Source: Neisseria sp. (GTDB lineage: Bacteria > Pseudomonadota > Gammaproteobacteria > Burkholderiales > Neisseriaceae). Taken from it: DNA of 64,000 bases. The translations under genes and the position numbers were made by a program. Under the pieces are notes generated by a model. It had not been told where the DNA came from, did no database searches, and saw only the letters and a program-made list of their open reading frames with translations. Shown here piece after piece: positions 24,151 to 32,517 of the stretch. How positions within the stretch are numbered: the first letter of the stretch is position 1; each line of letters starts with the position of its first letter. The stretch lies in NCBI RefSeq assembly GCF_030523955.1, contig NZ_JAUNHL010000001.1, positions 1 through 64,000 on the forward strand, given 5' to 3'.

Positions 24151-25198
24151 AATTTTCCACCTCTTTCCGTATGGACTGCAACAAAGCATCCACATCTTGT
24201 TCGCGCGTATCAAAGCTGCACATTAAGCGTACCGTACCCTCAGTATCCCAATCGTAAAAAGAAGTATGTTCCCTTACTTTATCGGCCACACCGGCAGGCA
24301 AACGTACAAACACACCATTTGCTTGCGGCGGATACATTAACGAGACGCCCTTCATGTTTTCCAATCCTTGCACCAGCCGCGCCGCCATTGCATTGGCTTG
24401 CCGCGCCGATCTCAACCATAAATCACCCTCCAACAAAGCAATAAACTGTGCAGAAAGAAAACGCATTTTAGAAGCCAATTGCAAATTCATCTTGCGCAGA
24501 TATTTCATGCCGTCGGAAACCTTTTCCGAATTGAGCACCACCACACACTCACCAAACAGCAAACCATTTTTAGTACCGCCGAACGACAAAATATCCACAC
24601 CAACATCGGTAGTCATTTCACACAATGTGACATCCAACGCAGCCGCCGCATTAGCCAAACGTGCGCCGTCCATATGCAATATGATATTGTTTTCACGGCA
24701 GTACCGTGAAATTGCTCGAATCTCATCTACCGTATAAAGTGTACCCAACTCCGTACTTTGCGTAATACTGACCACCAAAGGCTGGGCTCTGTGCTCAAAA
24801 CCATATCCATGCGCTTCGCGGTTAATTAATTCGGGGGTTAGTTTGCCGTCTTCAGTCGGAATAACCCATAACTTGAAACCGCCAACCGCCTGCGGAGCTG
24901 TACTTTCATCTACATTAATATGTGCCGTTTCCGCACAAATGACTGCACCCCAGCGAGGCAATACCGACTGCAAAGCCAGTACGTTGGCACCGGTTCCATT
25001 CCAAACCGGCCACGCATGTGCCTGCTCACCAAAATGTTGTTTGATTACTTCCTGCAAGCGCTCGGTATAAGGGTCATTCCCATAAGCGCCAACATGTCCT
25101 CCGTTTGCAGCAGCTAGCGCAGCCAGAACCTCAGAATGGGCGCCGGAGTAATTATCAGAAGCAAATGAAATTTTTTCTAATGGGTGTAGGGGTTCCAT
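24140..25198 (-). CDS. ltaE: Low-specificity L-threonine aldolase LtaE
   Basis: PLP-dependent cleavage of L-threonine or allo-threonine to glycine and acetaldehyde. The 352-residue product has SFASDNYSGAHSEVL at the start, the PLP-lysine in SFGGTKNGLLFGE, and HMDGARLANAAAAL ahead of it, as in beta-eliminating lyase-type aldolases. It overlaps yigZ at its 3' end. Upstream lies an AG-DUS hairpin and a parS site, then etfA. Confidence 0.93.
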   Translation of the reverse strand: MEPLHPLEKISFASDNYSGAHSEVLAALAAANGGHVGAYGNDPYTERLQEVIKQHFGEQAHAWPVWNGTGANVLALQSVLPRWGAVICAETAHINVDESTAPQAVGGFKLWVIPTEDGKLTPELINREAHGYGFEHRAQPLVVSITQSTELGTLYTVDEIRAISRYCRENNIILHMDGARLANAAAALDVTLCEMTTDVGVDILSFGGTKNGLLFGECVVVLNSEKVSDGMKYLRKMNLQLASKMRFLSAQFIALLEGDLWLRSARQANAMAARLVQGLENMKGVSLMYPPQANGVFVRLPAGVADKVREHTSFYDWDTEGTVRLMCSFDTREQDVDALLQSIRKEVENCAG

Positions 25199-25218
25199 AA
25201 GATTTCTTTCAATAGGGA

Positions 25219-25245
25219 AGGCCGTCTGAAAATTTCAGACGGCCT
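25219..25245. terminator. Inverted AG-DUS pair between etfA and ltaE
   Basis: AAGGCCGTCTGAAA is followed by its complement, a stem of about 13 bp, just past the etfA stop. It is unusual here because it uses the AG dialect in a region where wad DUS dominate, and because it abuts a parS site. Confidence 0.75.
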
Positions 25246-25260
25246 GTTTCACGTGAAACA
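25245..25260. promoter_or_regulatory. parS: parS site (ParB centromere), copy 1
   Basis: Perfect 16-base palindrome TGTTTCACGTGAAACA, identical to the consensus chromosomal parS bound by ParB. It sits between an AG-DUS hairpin and the etfA stop codon. Sites of this kind cluster near the chromosome origin and serve segregation. Confidence 0.9.
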
Positions 25261-25261
25261 T

Positions 25262-26197
25262 TTAGTTTTTCAGCGCAGTAGTTAATTGGGGAACGATTTC
25301 AAATAAATCACCTACCAAGCCATAGTCGGCAATATTAAAAATCGGGGCATCCGGATCTTTATTGATAGCCACAATAACTTTGCTGTCTTGCATACCTGCA
25401 ATATGTTGAATCGCGCCGGAAATACCAACGGCGATATACAACTCAGGTGCAACTACTTTACCGGTTTGCCCAACCTGATAATCATTCGGCGCATACTCCG
25501 CATCTACCGCAGCCCTAGATGCACCTATAGCAGCACCCAAAGCGTCTGCTAAAGGTGTTAATACCGCATCAAACTGCTCAGCTCCACCCAAAGCCCGGCC
25601 TCCGGCAACCACCACACGTGCTTGCGTTAATTCAGGGCGATCCGATTGAACCAGCTCACGTCTCACCAAACGGCTCAAGCCTTGTTCTGCCGCCGGAGCA
25701 ATATCAACCACATCCGCATTGCCGCCTTGTGCTGCAACAGCATCAAATGCGGTAGCCCGGAAGGTTAATACCAGTCTGGGCTCATCACTGCTAACCGTAA
25801 CAAATGCATTACCGGCATAAATGGGGCGGATAAAAGTATTTTCATTCACAATCTCAGTCAAATCGGAGATCTGCGAACAATCGAGCAAGGCAGCAATACG
25901 CGGCATCAAATTCTTACCTGCGGCCGAGGCAGTCGCGGCAATATAGCGATAATCTGCCGCCAACGACACCACCAACGGCGCCAGTTCTTCAGCCAAACCA
26001 CCGGCATAATAGGAGGCGTCGGCAGATAAAACTTTGGTCACTCCCTCTACCTGACGGGCTTGGTTAACCACCTCAGCAGCATTATCCCCCGCCACCAACA
26101 AATGAACCTCTCCCAAACGACAAGCCGCCCCAACAGCATGCAGCGTCGCCGGATTTAAGGTCTGATTATTATGTTCTGCAATCACCAATGTTGTCAT
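25262..26197 (-). CDS. etfA: Electron transfer flavoprotein subunit alpha
   Basis: EtfA holds the FAD of the heterodimer that passes electrons from acyl-CoA and related dehydrogenases to ETF-quinone oxidoreductase. The 311-residue product has the C-terminal FAD-binding segment VVAGGRALGGAEQFD and YIAVGISGAIQHIAGMQDSK, with VAINKDPDAPIFNIADYGLV near the end. Start ATG at 26197 (MTTLVIAEHN) follows GAGGAGTGGAAT. It lies 11 bases after etfB. The stop nearly touches a parS site. Confidence 0.96.
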   Translation of the reverse strand: MTTLVIAEHNNQTLNPATLHAVGAACRLGEVHLLVAGDNAAEVVNQARQVEGVTKVLSADASYYAGGLAEELAPLVVSLAADYRYIAATASAAGKNLMPRIAALLDCSQISDLTEIVNENTFIRPIYAGNAFVTVSSDEPRLVLTFRATAFDAVAAQGGNADVVDIAPAAEQGLSRLVRRELVQSDRPELTQARVVVAGGRALGGAEQFDAVLTPLADALGAAIGASRAAVDAEYAPNDYQVGQTGKVVAPELYIAVGISGAIQHIAGMQDSKVIVAINKDPDAPIFNIADYGLVGDLFEIVPQLTTALKN

Positions 26198-26208
26198 TAT
26201 TCCACTCC

Positions 26209-26955
26209 TCAAATCGCTTTAACCGCTTTGAGTTTTTCAACCAACTCTACCACACTCGCTACTTTCACCCCACCGCTGCGTTCGGCCGGCTCAGCATAAC
26301 CCTTAACGTGCAAGCGCGGCGTTACTTCTATCGCCAACTCTTGCGGCGTCAGCTTTTCCAGCGGTTTTTTCTTGGCCTGCATCAAATTAGGCAACTTAAC
26401 AAAACGCGGCTCATTTAAGCGCAAATCAGCACTGATAACCGCTGGCAATTTCAACGCCACTTCTTCTACGCCGCCATCAATTTCCCGAACAACCCGCACC
26501 TCTTCAACATCCAAATCCACCTTACTGGCAAACGTACCTTGCGGTGCATTCAGCAATGCCGCCAGCATTTGGGCAGTTTGGTTGGCATCATCATCAATTG
26601 CCTGCTTTCCCAGAAAAATTAATTGCGGCTGCTCTTTTTCAGCTATTGCTTTCAACAACTTGGCTACCGCCAGCGGCTCCAACACCGCCTCGGTTTCAAC
26701 ATGCACAGCGCGATCAGCACCCATTGCCAATGCGGTACGCAGAGTATCTTCGCTTTTCTTACCCCCCAGTGAAACCGCAACAATCTCACTGATTTTACCG
26801 GACTCTTTCAATCGTACCGCTTCTTCCACCGCAATTTCATCAAACGGGTTCATTGACATTTTCACATTGCCGGTATCGACATCCGAACCATCGCTTTTTA
26901 CCCGAACTTTAACGTTGTAGTCCACCACGCGCTTTACCGCAACCAGTGCCTTCAT
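26209..26955 (-). CDS. etfB: Electron transfer flavoprotein subunit beta
   Basis: EtfB binds AMP and partners EtfA. The 248-residue product starts [19 protein letters not shown] and carries [16 protein letters not shown] and [23 protein letters not shown] at 26955 is preferred to the ATG two codons earlier because GGGAG lies 7 bases from it. First gene of an etfBA operon. Confidence 0.96.
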   Translation of the reverse strand: MKALVAVKRVVDYNVKVRVKSDGSDVDTGNVKMSMNPFDEIAVEEAVRLKESGKISEIVAVSLGGKKSEDTLRTALAMGADRAVHVETEAVLEPLAVAKLLKAIAEKEQPQLIFLGKQAIDDDANQTAQMLAALLNAPQGTFASKVDLDVEEVRVVREIDGGVEEVALKLPAVISADLRLNEPRFVKLPNLMQAKKKPLEKLTPQELAIEVTPRLHVKGYAEPAERSGGVKVASVVELVEKLKAVKAI

Positions 26956-27050
26956 AACCATACTCCCTGCCCGAATCGGGCAACATTAAATTTCAATAGA
27001 TTTATCGAATCCAGTAACATGCCGCGCGACAAATTTTTCAATTATATTAC

Positions 27051-28016
27051 TTATTCAGCCGCCGCCATATTCGACAACAATTGCCGATACACCACCTCGA
27101 CATCGGGCATCTGCCCAACTCCGCCTACATTACTGGCCCAATCGGAAACCTGTACGCCGGTTTTTTCCGGATCCGTATCGGTATAAATTCCCACCAGCGG
27201 CTTATTCAGAGCATTAGCCAAATGCAGCAAACCGGTATCTACTCCGATTATCCCCGCCGCACCTTGTAGCAAATAAGCAGCCTGCGATAAAGTCAGCTTT
27301 TCGCATACATGAGCAAACGGCAGTTCAGCCGCCATTTCCTGCGCCCGTACCAGTTCCTCCGGATTTCCCCAAGGCAAATAGATGTGTGCACCATCGCGCT
27401 CATGCAATTTCTGCATCAAACCTAACCAATTTTGCTGCCGCCATAACTTACTATCCCGGCTGGTAGCATGCAACGCTACATAATAAGGAGAACACAGATC
27501 CTGCAACACCCCATCAGCCGGTACTTGCACGCCAAATCTCAAATCGGCCGGCAATTCATAATCAAAAACCTGAGAAAACAACAACCGGTTGCGCAATACC
27601 GCATCCAAGCCTTTTTGTACTGTAAATTTTTGCTGATAAAACCAACTGGCTCCCGCCTCACGGGCGCTAGCCGAATCCAAGCCCTTTACCGGAGCACCTG
27701 ACAACCGCGCAAACAAGGCACTCTTAAACAATCCCTGGCTATCCAACACAAAATCAAATTGCTGACGGCGTAACACCTCTTTTAAATCTTTCAACGCATA
27801 CCAAGTGTCCGCATGAGTAAGTTGCTTACGCCATTGCCGCCAACGCAGTACATGAACCTTACGCACAAACGGATGCAGGCGCGCAATATCTGCAAAACCA
27901 GCCTCACACAACCATTGTAGCTCTACCTGCGGGCACGTACGCGCCAAATCTTCCACTGCCGGCAGCGTATGAATCAAATCTCCCATGCTGGAGAGGCGTA
28001 CGAGCAGGACTTTCAT
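27051..28016 (-). CDS. waaC: Lipooligosaccharide heptosyltransferase I (WaaC)
   Basis: Adds the first heptose to Kdo of the lipid A core at the inner face of the cytoplasmic membrane. The 321-residue GT9 protein starts MKVLLVRLSSMGDLIHTLPA and has the donor-site segment GIIGVDTGLLHLANALNKP near residue 260. Internal ATG at 28016 is chosen; the nine codons upstream are not conserved-looking. A parS site lies 67 bases upstream. Confidence 0.93.
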   Translation of the reverse strand: MKVLLVRLSSMGDLIHTLPAVEDLARTCPQVELQWLCEAGFADIARLHPFVRKVHVLRWRQWRKQLTHADTWYALKDLKEVLRRQQFDFVLDSQGLFKSALFARLSGAPVKGLDSASAREAGASWFYQQKFTVQKGLDAVLRNRLLFSQVFDYELPADLRFGVQVPADGVLQDLCSPYYVALHATSRDSKLWRQQNWLGLMQKLHERDGAHIYLPWGNPEELVRAQEMAAELPFAHVCEKLTLSQAAYLLQGAAGIIGVDTGLLHLANALNKPLVGIYTDTDPEKTGVQVSDWASNVGGVGQMPDVEVVYRQLLSNMAAAE

Positions 28017-28082
28017 ATTTCTAACTCTTAAACAAGCATTCAAATTAGCCGGAAATTATTTTCAGACAGGCATTCCCGCAGA

Positions 28083-28098
28083 TGTTTCACGTGAAACA
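28083..28098. promoter_or_regulatory. parS: parS site (ParB centromere), copy 2
   Basis: A second perfect TGTTTCACGTGAAACA, 2.8 kb from the first, in the gap between pncA and waaC. By chance a given 16-mer is not expected even once in a bacterial genome, so two copies here are significant. Confidence 0.9.
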
Positions 28099-28113
28099 TA
28101 AAGCAAATAAAAT

Positions 28114-28752
28114 TTAAGTTATTGATTTTAAATATTTCTGTACCTCATTGGCATTTTCTAAAATAACCACATTGGCCTGACGCATTTCCTCCCAAGCCGC
28201 CTCCACGGTTTGCGGAGCGATGCCGCGGCAGGCAGCAGCATTCACCACCACACGCCAACTACCGCCGGCTGCCAGCTGCAATACGGTATGCTTTACGCAG
28301 TAATCAGTAGCCAACCCGCCCACCAATACGACTTTGGTTTGTTTAGCCGTCAGCCATTCCAGCAAACCAGTGCTCAAACGCTGTTCAATATCGTGATAAC
28401 ATGCGCCGTAAGGGTGCAATTCAGGGTCTACCCCCTTCCACACACAATAGTCATATCCCGAAATATCCGGCAGACCGTCCAGCAATTCAAACCCTTTAGT
28501 GCCCACTATTGCGTGCAACACCCAAGTTAAATCGGCGTTTTTCAGGCCGGTTTTTTGCAGCATATCCACAGGATTATCCACAAGCCATTTGGCGGCCGGA
28601 CTGTGCGCATCTTTGGTCATCACCCGCAAATCGGCCAGTGCAGCCTGTGCATTCAATTCGGCGGCAATCTGATCGCCGTCTTCGACCGGCAACTCTTGCG
28701 GACAAAGCGGCGTAAAGGTTTTTTGTGCATCCACATCAATCGAAACGATCAT
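28114..28752 (-). CDS. pncA: Nicotinamidase PncA
   Basis: Hydrolyses nicotinamide to nicotinate in NAD salvage. The 212-residue isochorismatase-fold protein has the catalytic D8 region (SIDVDAQKTFTPLCP), lysine near VWKGVDPELHPYGA and the nucleophile Cys in LVGGLATDYCVKHT near residue 155. It stands alone with trmO divergent on the plus strand. A perfect DnaA box lies inside the gene (28574-28582). Confidence 0.92.
   Translation of the reverse strand: MIVSIDVDAQKTFTPLCPQELPVEDGDQIAAELNAQAALADLRVMTKDAHSPAAKWLVDNPVDMLQKTGLKNADLTWVLHAIVGTKGFELLDGLPDISGYDYCVWKGVDPELHPYGACYHDIEQRLSTGLLEWLTAKQTKVVLVGGLATDYCVKHTVLQLAAGGSWRVVVNAAACRGIAPQTVEAAWEEMRQANVVILENANEVQKYLKSIT
28574..28582 (+). other. Perfect DnaA box inside pncA
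   Basis: TTATCCACA, the E. coli consensus DnaA binding word. It may be coincidental within coding sequence, but another lies 267 bases away. Confidence 0.5.
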
Positions 28753-28840
28753 CGTGCTTCCTAGGCTTTCGGCTGCAAAGCCGCATTATAACAAAAGCCG
28801 CCACCGGTCGTGCTACAATTCCCACAACTTTTCAACATAG

Positions 28841-28849
28841 TTATCCACA
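28841..28849 (+). other. Perfect DnaA box abutting the trmO start codon
   Basis: TTATCCACA ends one base before the trmO ATG. DnaA bound here could block ribosome or promoter access, or the site may titrate DnaA near the origin. Confidence 0.55.
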
Positions 28850-29539
28850 ATGTCATATACCATTCGCAACATAGGCCGAATTAGCTCTCCTTATCGCCAA
28901 AAATTCGGTGTGGCCCGCCAACCCGGCTTGGTACCGGCCGCTGAAATCTGCATCACACTAGATGATGACTTCAACGCAGACTGTGTGCGCGGGCTGGAAG
29001 GATTCGGCTATATCTGGGTGCATTTTATCTTCCACGGCGTGTTGGGAGAAGGCTGGTCGCCGCTGGTACGCCCGCCGCGCTTGGGCGGCAAACATAAAAT
29101 GGGGGTATTCGCCACCCGCAGCCCGCACCGGCCCAATCATTTAGGTTTGTCGCTATTAAAGCTGGAACGGATAGACAGTGGCCAACCGGTACGTATCTGG
29201 TGCAGCGGCGCCGATTTGATGGACGGCACGCCGGTTATCGACATCAAACCGTATATTCCCTTTGTGGAAGCCAAACCCGACGCGGCCAGCGGTTTTGTCA
29301 GCGGCGAGCCGGAACGTCTGGATGTTTGCTGGCAAGCGGGAGTAGGCGACAATCTGCCGAAAAGCTTGATCGATCTCATCGAACAAAGCATTGCGCAAGA
29401 CCCGCGCCCGGCATATCAGGATTTACCCGAGCGGGTGTATGTGATGGCGGTAGACGCTTATCAAGTGCATTTTTCGGTAAACGGCCGCCAAGCGCAGGTG
29501 CTGGCGGTAAAAGCGGGTCATACGGCGCCAAGCCGATAA
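28850..29539 (+). CDS. trmO: tRNA m6t6A37 methyltransferase TrmO
   Basis: TrmO (TsaA/YaeB) adds a methyl group to t6A37 of threonine tRNAs with AdoMet. The 229-residue product has the N-terminal IGRISSPYRQKFGVARQPG, the family signature FATRSPHRPNHLGLSLLKLE near residue 90, and GADLMDGTPVIDIKPYIPFV. Full length for the family. It is divergent from pncA and is one of few plus-strand genes in this stretch. The ATG directly follows a DnaA box and no clear Shine-Dalgarno is visible. Confidence 0.94.
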   Translation: MSYTIRNIGRISSPYRQKFGVARQPGLVPAAEICITLDDDFNADCVRGLEGFGYIWVHFIFHGVLGEGWSPLVRPPRLGGKHKMGVFATRSPHRPNHLGLSLLKLERIDSGQPVRIWCSGADLMDGTPVIDIKPYIPFVEAKPDAASGFVSGEPERLDVCWQAGVGDNLPKSLIDLIEQSIAQDPRPAYQDLPERVYVMAVDAYQVHFSVNGRQAQVLAVKAGHTAPSR

Positions 29540-29670
29540 CAGGCGCAAATTTTCCGTTTTATGAAATATCGCTTTGTTTTCAGACAGGCATTTGCCTAAA
29601 CAGTCGGCTCAAATACCGGCAATATCCAATCATCTGTATGCTCGAATAGTATACAAATTTACATTCAATG

Positions 29671-29717
29671 TTTTTTCAGACAGGCATACGAGAAACCCCA
29701 ATGCCTGTCTGAAAAAT
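29671..29717. terminator. Inverted wad-DUS pair between trmO and the CinA-family gene
   Basis: TTTTTTCAGACAGGCAT and ATGCCTGTCTGAAAAA are separated by 13 bases. A third DUS lies at about 29578. The hairpin can serve both converging genes. Confidence 0.7.
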
Positions 29718-29740
29718 AATTCTTACCCAAACAGCAGATA

Positions 29741-30208
29741 TTAATCCGCTAATTCCTGCGCCAACCATTGCAAAGCAAACGCCACCGCCTGTGCGCGCAC
29801 CGCATCGCGGTCGCCGGTAAAATGCATGCGGCGGGCGAAGCTGGTTTGGCGGGTAGCCAATCCAAAGCAGACGGTGCCGACCGGCTTTTGCGCGCTGCCG
29901 CCATCCGGGCCGGCAATTCCGGATATCGATAGGGCATAATCGGCATTGGCCAACCGGAGGGCACCGTCGGCCATTTCGCGCACCGTCTCTTCGCTTACCG
30001 CACCGTGCGTTTCCAAGGTATGCGGCAGTACGCCGAGCAAACGCTGTTTAGCCTCGTTGCTGTACGTTACCCAGCTCATATGAAACCAAGCGGAGCTGCC
30101 CGGCAGGCGGGTAAATTCCGCCGCCAGCAATCCGCCGGTACAAGATTCGGCACAGCTTACGCTTTTACCCGTCGCCATCAGCCGTTCGGCGATGTTCTGT
30201 AAGTTCAT
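29741..30208 (-). CDS. pncC: CinA-family nicotinamide-nucleotide amidohydrolase (PncC type)
   Basis: Deamidates nicotinamide mononucleotide in pyridine nucleotide recycling. The 155-residue single-domain product has the conserved SCAESCTGGLLAAEFTRLPG near residue 18 and SISGIAGPDGGSAQKPVGTV near residue 95. ATG at 30208 is chosen because GAGAGG lies 7 bases upstream; the ATG one codon before is equally possible. It follows the mechanosensitive channel gene by about 20 bases. Confidence 0.92.
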   Translation of the reverse strand: MNLQNIAERLMATGKSVSCAESCTGGLLAAEFTRLPGSSAWFHMSWVTYSNEAKQRLLGVLPHTLETHGAVSEETVREMADGALRLANADYALSISGIAGPDGGSAQKPVGTVCFGLATRQTSFARRMHFTGDRDAVRAQAVAFALQWLAQELAD

Positions 30209-30228
30209 CATCCATCCTCTCACGGAAA

Positions 30229-31098
30229 TTAAGGGGTAATCGGATCGTTTTTTAACAGGCGGTATTGGATACGCAGAAATTCATCGAGCACCAATTGCTG
30301 GATTTCCAAACGTTTGGCCACCGGCGAAGCAAAGCGTACCACCAATAAATAAAGTTTATCATCATGCGGTACACGGCTGATACGCGGGCGGGCGGCCGGC
30401 GTGATAAACAGTTTTTGCACCTGAACCACCTCGTGATATTTCTCGATGGCCTGAATGTACGGCGCACATTTTTTCTGCAATACCGCATCCAACGGGGGCA
30501 CGATGGCATCGGAATCAAGATGGATGGGAACGGGTATTTCGAAAGTATGCACCACAAAACTGCCCAGAATATTGTCGCGCTGCACCGTTTGGCTGAGCAG
30601 CAGGCTGTTGGGAAACGAAATGGTTTTGCCGGAAAGCTGGCCGATCAAATCATTAGGCCCGACCTGCATCATCAACGTATTGAGCAGATTGATATCGACC
30701 ACCCGCCCGCGCATATGGCCGACTTCGATATAATCACCCACCGAATACTGTTTGGTTACCGCACGCAACAAGCTGCCGGACAAACACATAATCAGCTCTT
30801 TAGTCGCCAAAACCGTGGCCGCCGCTACCGCCACCATCGAGAGGGCGAAGGTCTGAATCTGGCTCGCCCACACCGCAAACAAGCAAATTATGCAGGCGAT
30901 AAACGCCAGATTGCGGCTTACCACCACCGCCCGCCGTTTGTCTTCAATTTCCATCTCGGGATGACGGCGGAAATTCAGCTGCAACAATATCTGGCGGATA
31001 ATCAGCACCGCCAACACCAGCAGCACGGAATAAATCCATTGGAGGCGAATGGGGCTGTTTTCCAACAATGAGACGAGGTAGTTGAAAAGGTCGGTCAT
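30229..31098 (-). CDS. MscS-type mechanosensitive channel protein
   Basis: A 289-residue inner-membrane protein with transmembrane segments at about 20-38 (IYSVLLVLAVLIIRQILLQL), 63-82 (LAFIACIICLFAVWASQIQT) and 85-105, then the MscS beta domain (YSVGDYIEVGHMRGRVVDIN). Members gate on membrane tension during osmotic downshock. The pore helix is less Gly/Ala-regular than in E. coli MscS, so ion specificity is uncertain. Co-directional with the downstream pncC gene. Confidence 0.85.
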   Translation of the reverse strand: MTDLFNYLVSLLENSPIRLQWIYSVLLVLAVLIIRQILLQLNFRRHPEMEIEDKRRAVVVSRNLAFIACIICLFAVWASQIQTFALSMVAVAAATVLATKELIMCLSGSLLRAVTKQYSVGDYIEVGHMRGRVVDINLLNTLMMQVGPNDLIGQLSGKTISFPNSLLLSQTVQRDNILGSFVVHTFEIPVPIHLDSDAIVPPLDAVLQKKCAPYIQAIEKYHEVVQVQKLFITPAARPRISRVPHDDKLYLLVVRFASPVAKRLEIQQLVLDEFLRIQYRLLKNDPITP

Positions 31099-31170
31099 GT
31101 AAGCTCTCGTGGAGAAAGAATAGGGCGGCGGAGGTGATTGCCGAATTGTACAATGCCTATGCCCTCGGAT

Positions 31171-31217
31171 AAATGCCTGTCTGAAAACTTCGGCCTTTGT
31201 TTTCAGACAGGCATTTG
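31171..31217. terminator. Inverted wad-DUS pair between sbp and the channel gene
   Basis: AAATGCCTGTCTGAAAAC faces its complement across about 12 bases; a second hairpin after sbp lies at 31266-31300. Confidence 0.75.
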
Positions 31218-31265
31218 TTAATCAAACCGCAATCTTTGCAAAACGCCTAACCGGCTGTTTACCCC

Positions 31266-31300
31266 GCCGTATGAAAAAACGCTCTGCCAACCGGCAAAGC
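31266..31300 (-). terminator. Rho-independent terminator of sbp
   Basis: On the minus strand AAACGCTTTGCC-GGTT-GGCAGAGCGTTTTTT is a long stem with a T run, 32 bases after the sbp stop. It is not made from DUS, unlike most terminators here. Confidence 0.8.
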
Positions 31301-31331
31301 GTTTTTATACGGATAACCCGAAAAGATGAAC

Positions 31332-32408
31332 TTATTTTGCAGTTTTCGCACCGCCGGTAAGCTGGTCGAACACACCGCCGTCGCCGAAATATTTCGGCAT
31401 GATTTCATCCCAAGAGCCGAATACATCGGTCGGACGGAAGGTTTCCACCGGTGGCAACTCTTTGGCGTGTGCCGCCAAAACCTCTTTATCGGCCGGGCGC
31501 AAATACAGTTTGGCACCCAATTCCTGCGCCGGTTTGCTCCACAGATATTTCAGGTATTCGGTCGCTTCTTTACGGGTGCCTTTTTTATCGACCACGCTAT
31601 CGACCACAGCCACCGGACTTTCCATGCGTACCGAGTAAGGCGGGTACACCAGTTCGAATTGGCCGGCACCGAATTGTTTGGCCGCCAGATTGGCTTCGTT
31701 TTCAAAAGTCACCAACACATCGCCGATGCTGCGCTGCACAAAAGTAGTGGTCGCCGCGCGGCCGCCGTTTTCAAATACCGGCACGTTTTTCAGCACTTTG
31801 CCGACAAATTCGCGGGCTTTGGCATCATCGCCGTTATTAGCTTTGAGCGCATAACCGTAAGCACCGAGGAAGGAATAGCGGCCGTTGCCGGTGGTTTTCG
31901 GATTGGAAATCACCACTTGCAGATTCTCTTGCGCCAAATCGCCCCAATCTTTAATGTTTTTCGGATTGCCTTTGCGCACCAAAAATACGGTGGTACTGGT
32001 AAACGGAACCGCATTATCCGGGAAAGCTTGTTCCCAGCCGGCTTTCACCAAACCTTTTTTCACCAGCAAATCGATATCCGAGCCCTGGTTCATGGTCACC
32101 ACATCGGCCGCCAAACCATTGGCCACCGCCAATGCCTGCTTGCTGGAGCCACCGTGCGACTGCTGGATGGAAATCTCCGCCCCGCCGTTGTCTTTCTTAA
32201 ACTGCTCGACAAACATCGGGTTGTAATCTTTATAAAAATCGCGCGCCACATCGTAAGACACATTCAGCAGCTTCACGCCGTTGCCGCCTTCAGCGACCGT
32301 ACCGGAAGCACCGGAGGCGGCAGGAACCGCAGCCTGTTCGGTTTTCGGTGAGCAACCGGCCAAAGCGGCCAGCGCAAACAGAGCGGCAAAAGTAGTAACA
32401 GTTTTCAT
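31332..32408 (-). CDS. sbp: Sulfate/thiosulfate-binding lipoprotein of ABC transporter
   Basis: Captures sulfate outside the membrane for the CysTWA permease. The 358-residue product has a lipoprotein signal (MKTVTTFAALFALAALAGC, lipobox LAGC, C19) and family segments LLNVSYDVARDFYKDYNPMF, QQSHGGSSKQALAVANGLAA and TTGNGRYSFLGAYGYAL. Lipidation in place of a free periplasmic form is seen in several Neisseria homologues. Its permease and ATPase genes lie 9 kb away (41.3-44.0 kb), so the transporter is genetically split. Confidence 0.94.
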   Translation of the reverse strand: MKTVTTFAALFALAALAGCSPKTEQAAVPAASGASGTVAEGGNGVKLLNVSYDVARDFYKDYNPMFVEQFKKDNGGAEISIQQSHGGSSKQALAVANGLAADVVTMNQGSDIDLLVKKGLVKAGWEQAFPDNAVPFTSTTVFLVRKGNPKNIKDWGDLAQENLQVVISNPKTTGNGRYSFLGAYGYALKANNGDDAKAREFVGKVLKNVPVFENGGRAATTTFVQRSIGDVLVTFENEANLAAKQFGAGQFELVYPPYSVRMESPVAVVDSVVDKKGTRKEATEYLKYLWSKPAQELGAKLYLRPADKEVLAAHAKELPPVETFRPTDVFGSWDEIMPKYFGDGGVFDQLTGGAKTAK

Positions 32409-32428
32409 TGGTTTTCCTTATATAAAAA

Positions 32429-32465
32429 ATTTCAGACAGGCATTGTAATATGCCTGTCTGAAAAA
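32429..32465. terminator. Inverted wad-DUS pair upstream of sbp, after uppP
   Basis: TTTCAGACAGGCAT and ATGCCTGTCTGAAA lie in the gap between the uppP stop and the sbp start. It can end the leftward uppP transcript. Confidence 0.7.
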
Positions 32466-32517
32466 GAGAAATAATGCTTTATTTGTTGCTAATACTATTT
32501 ACTTATATATTTACTGT

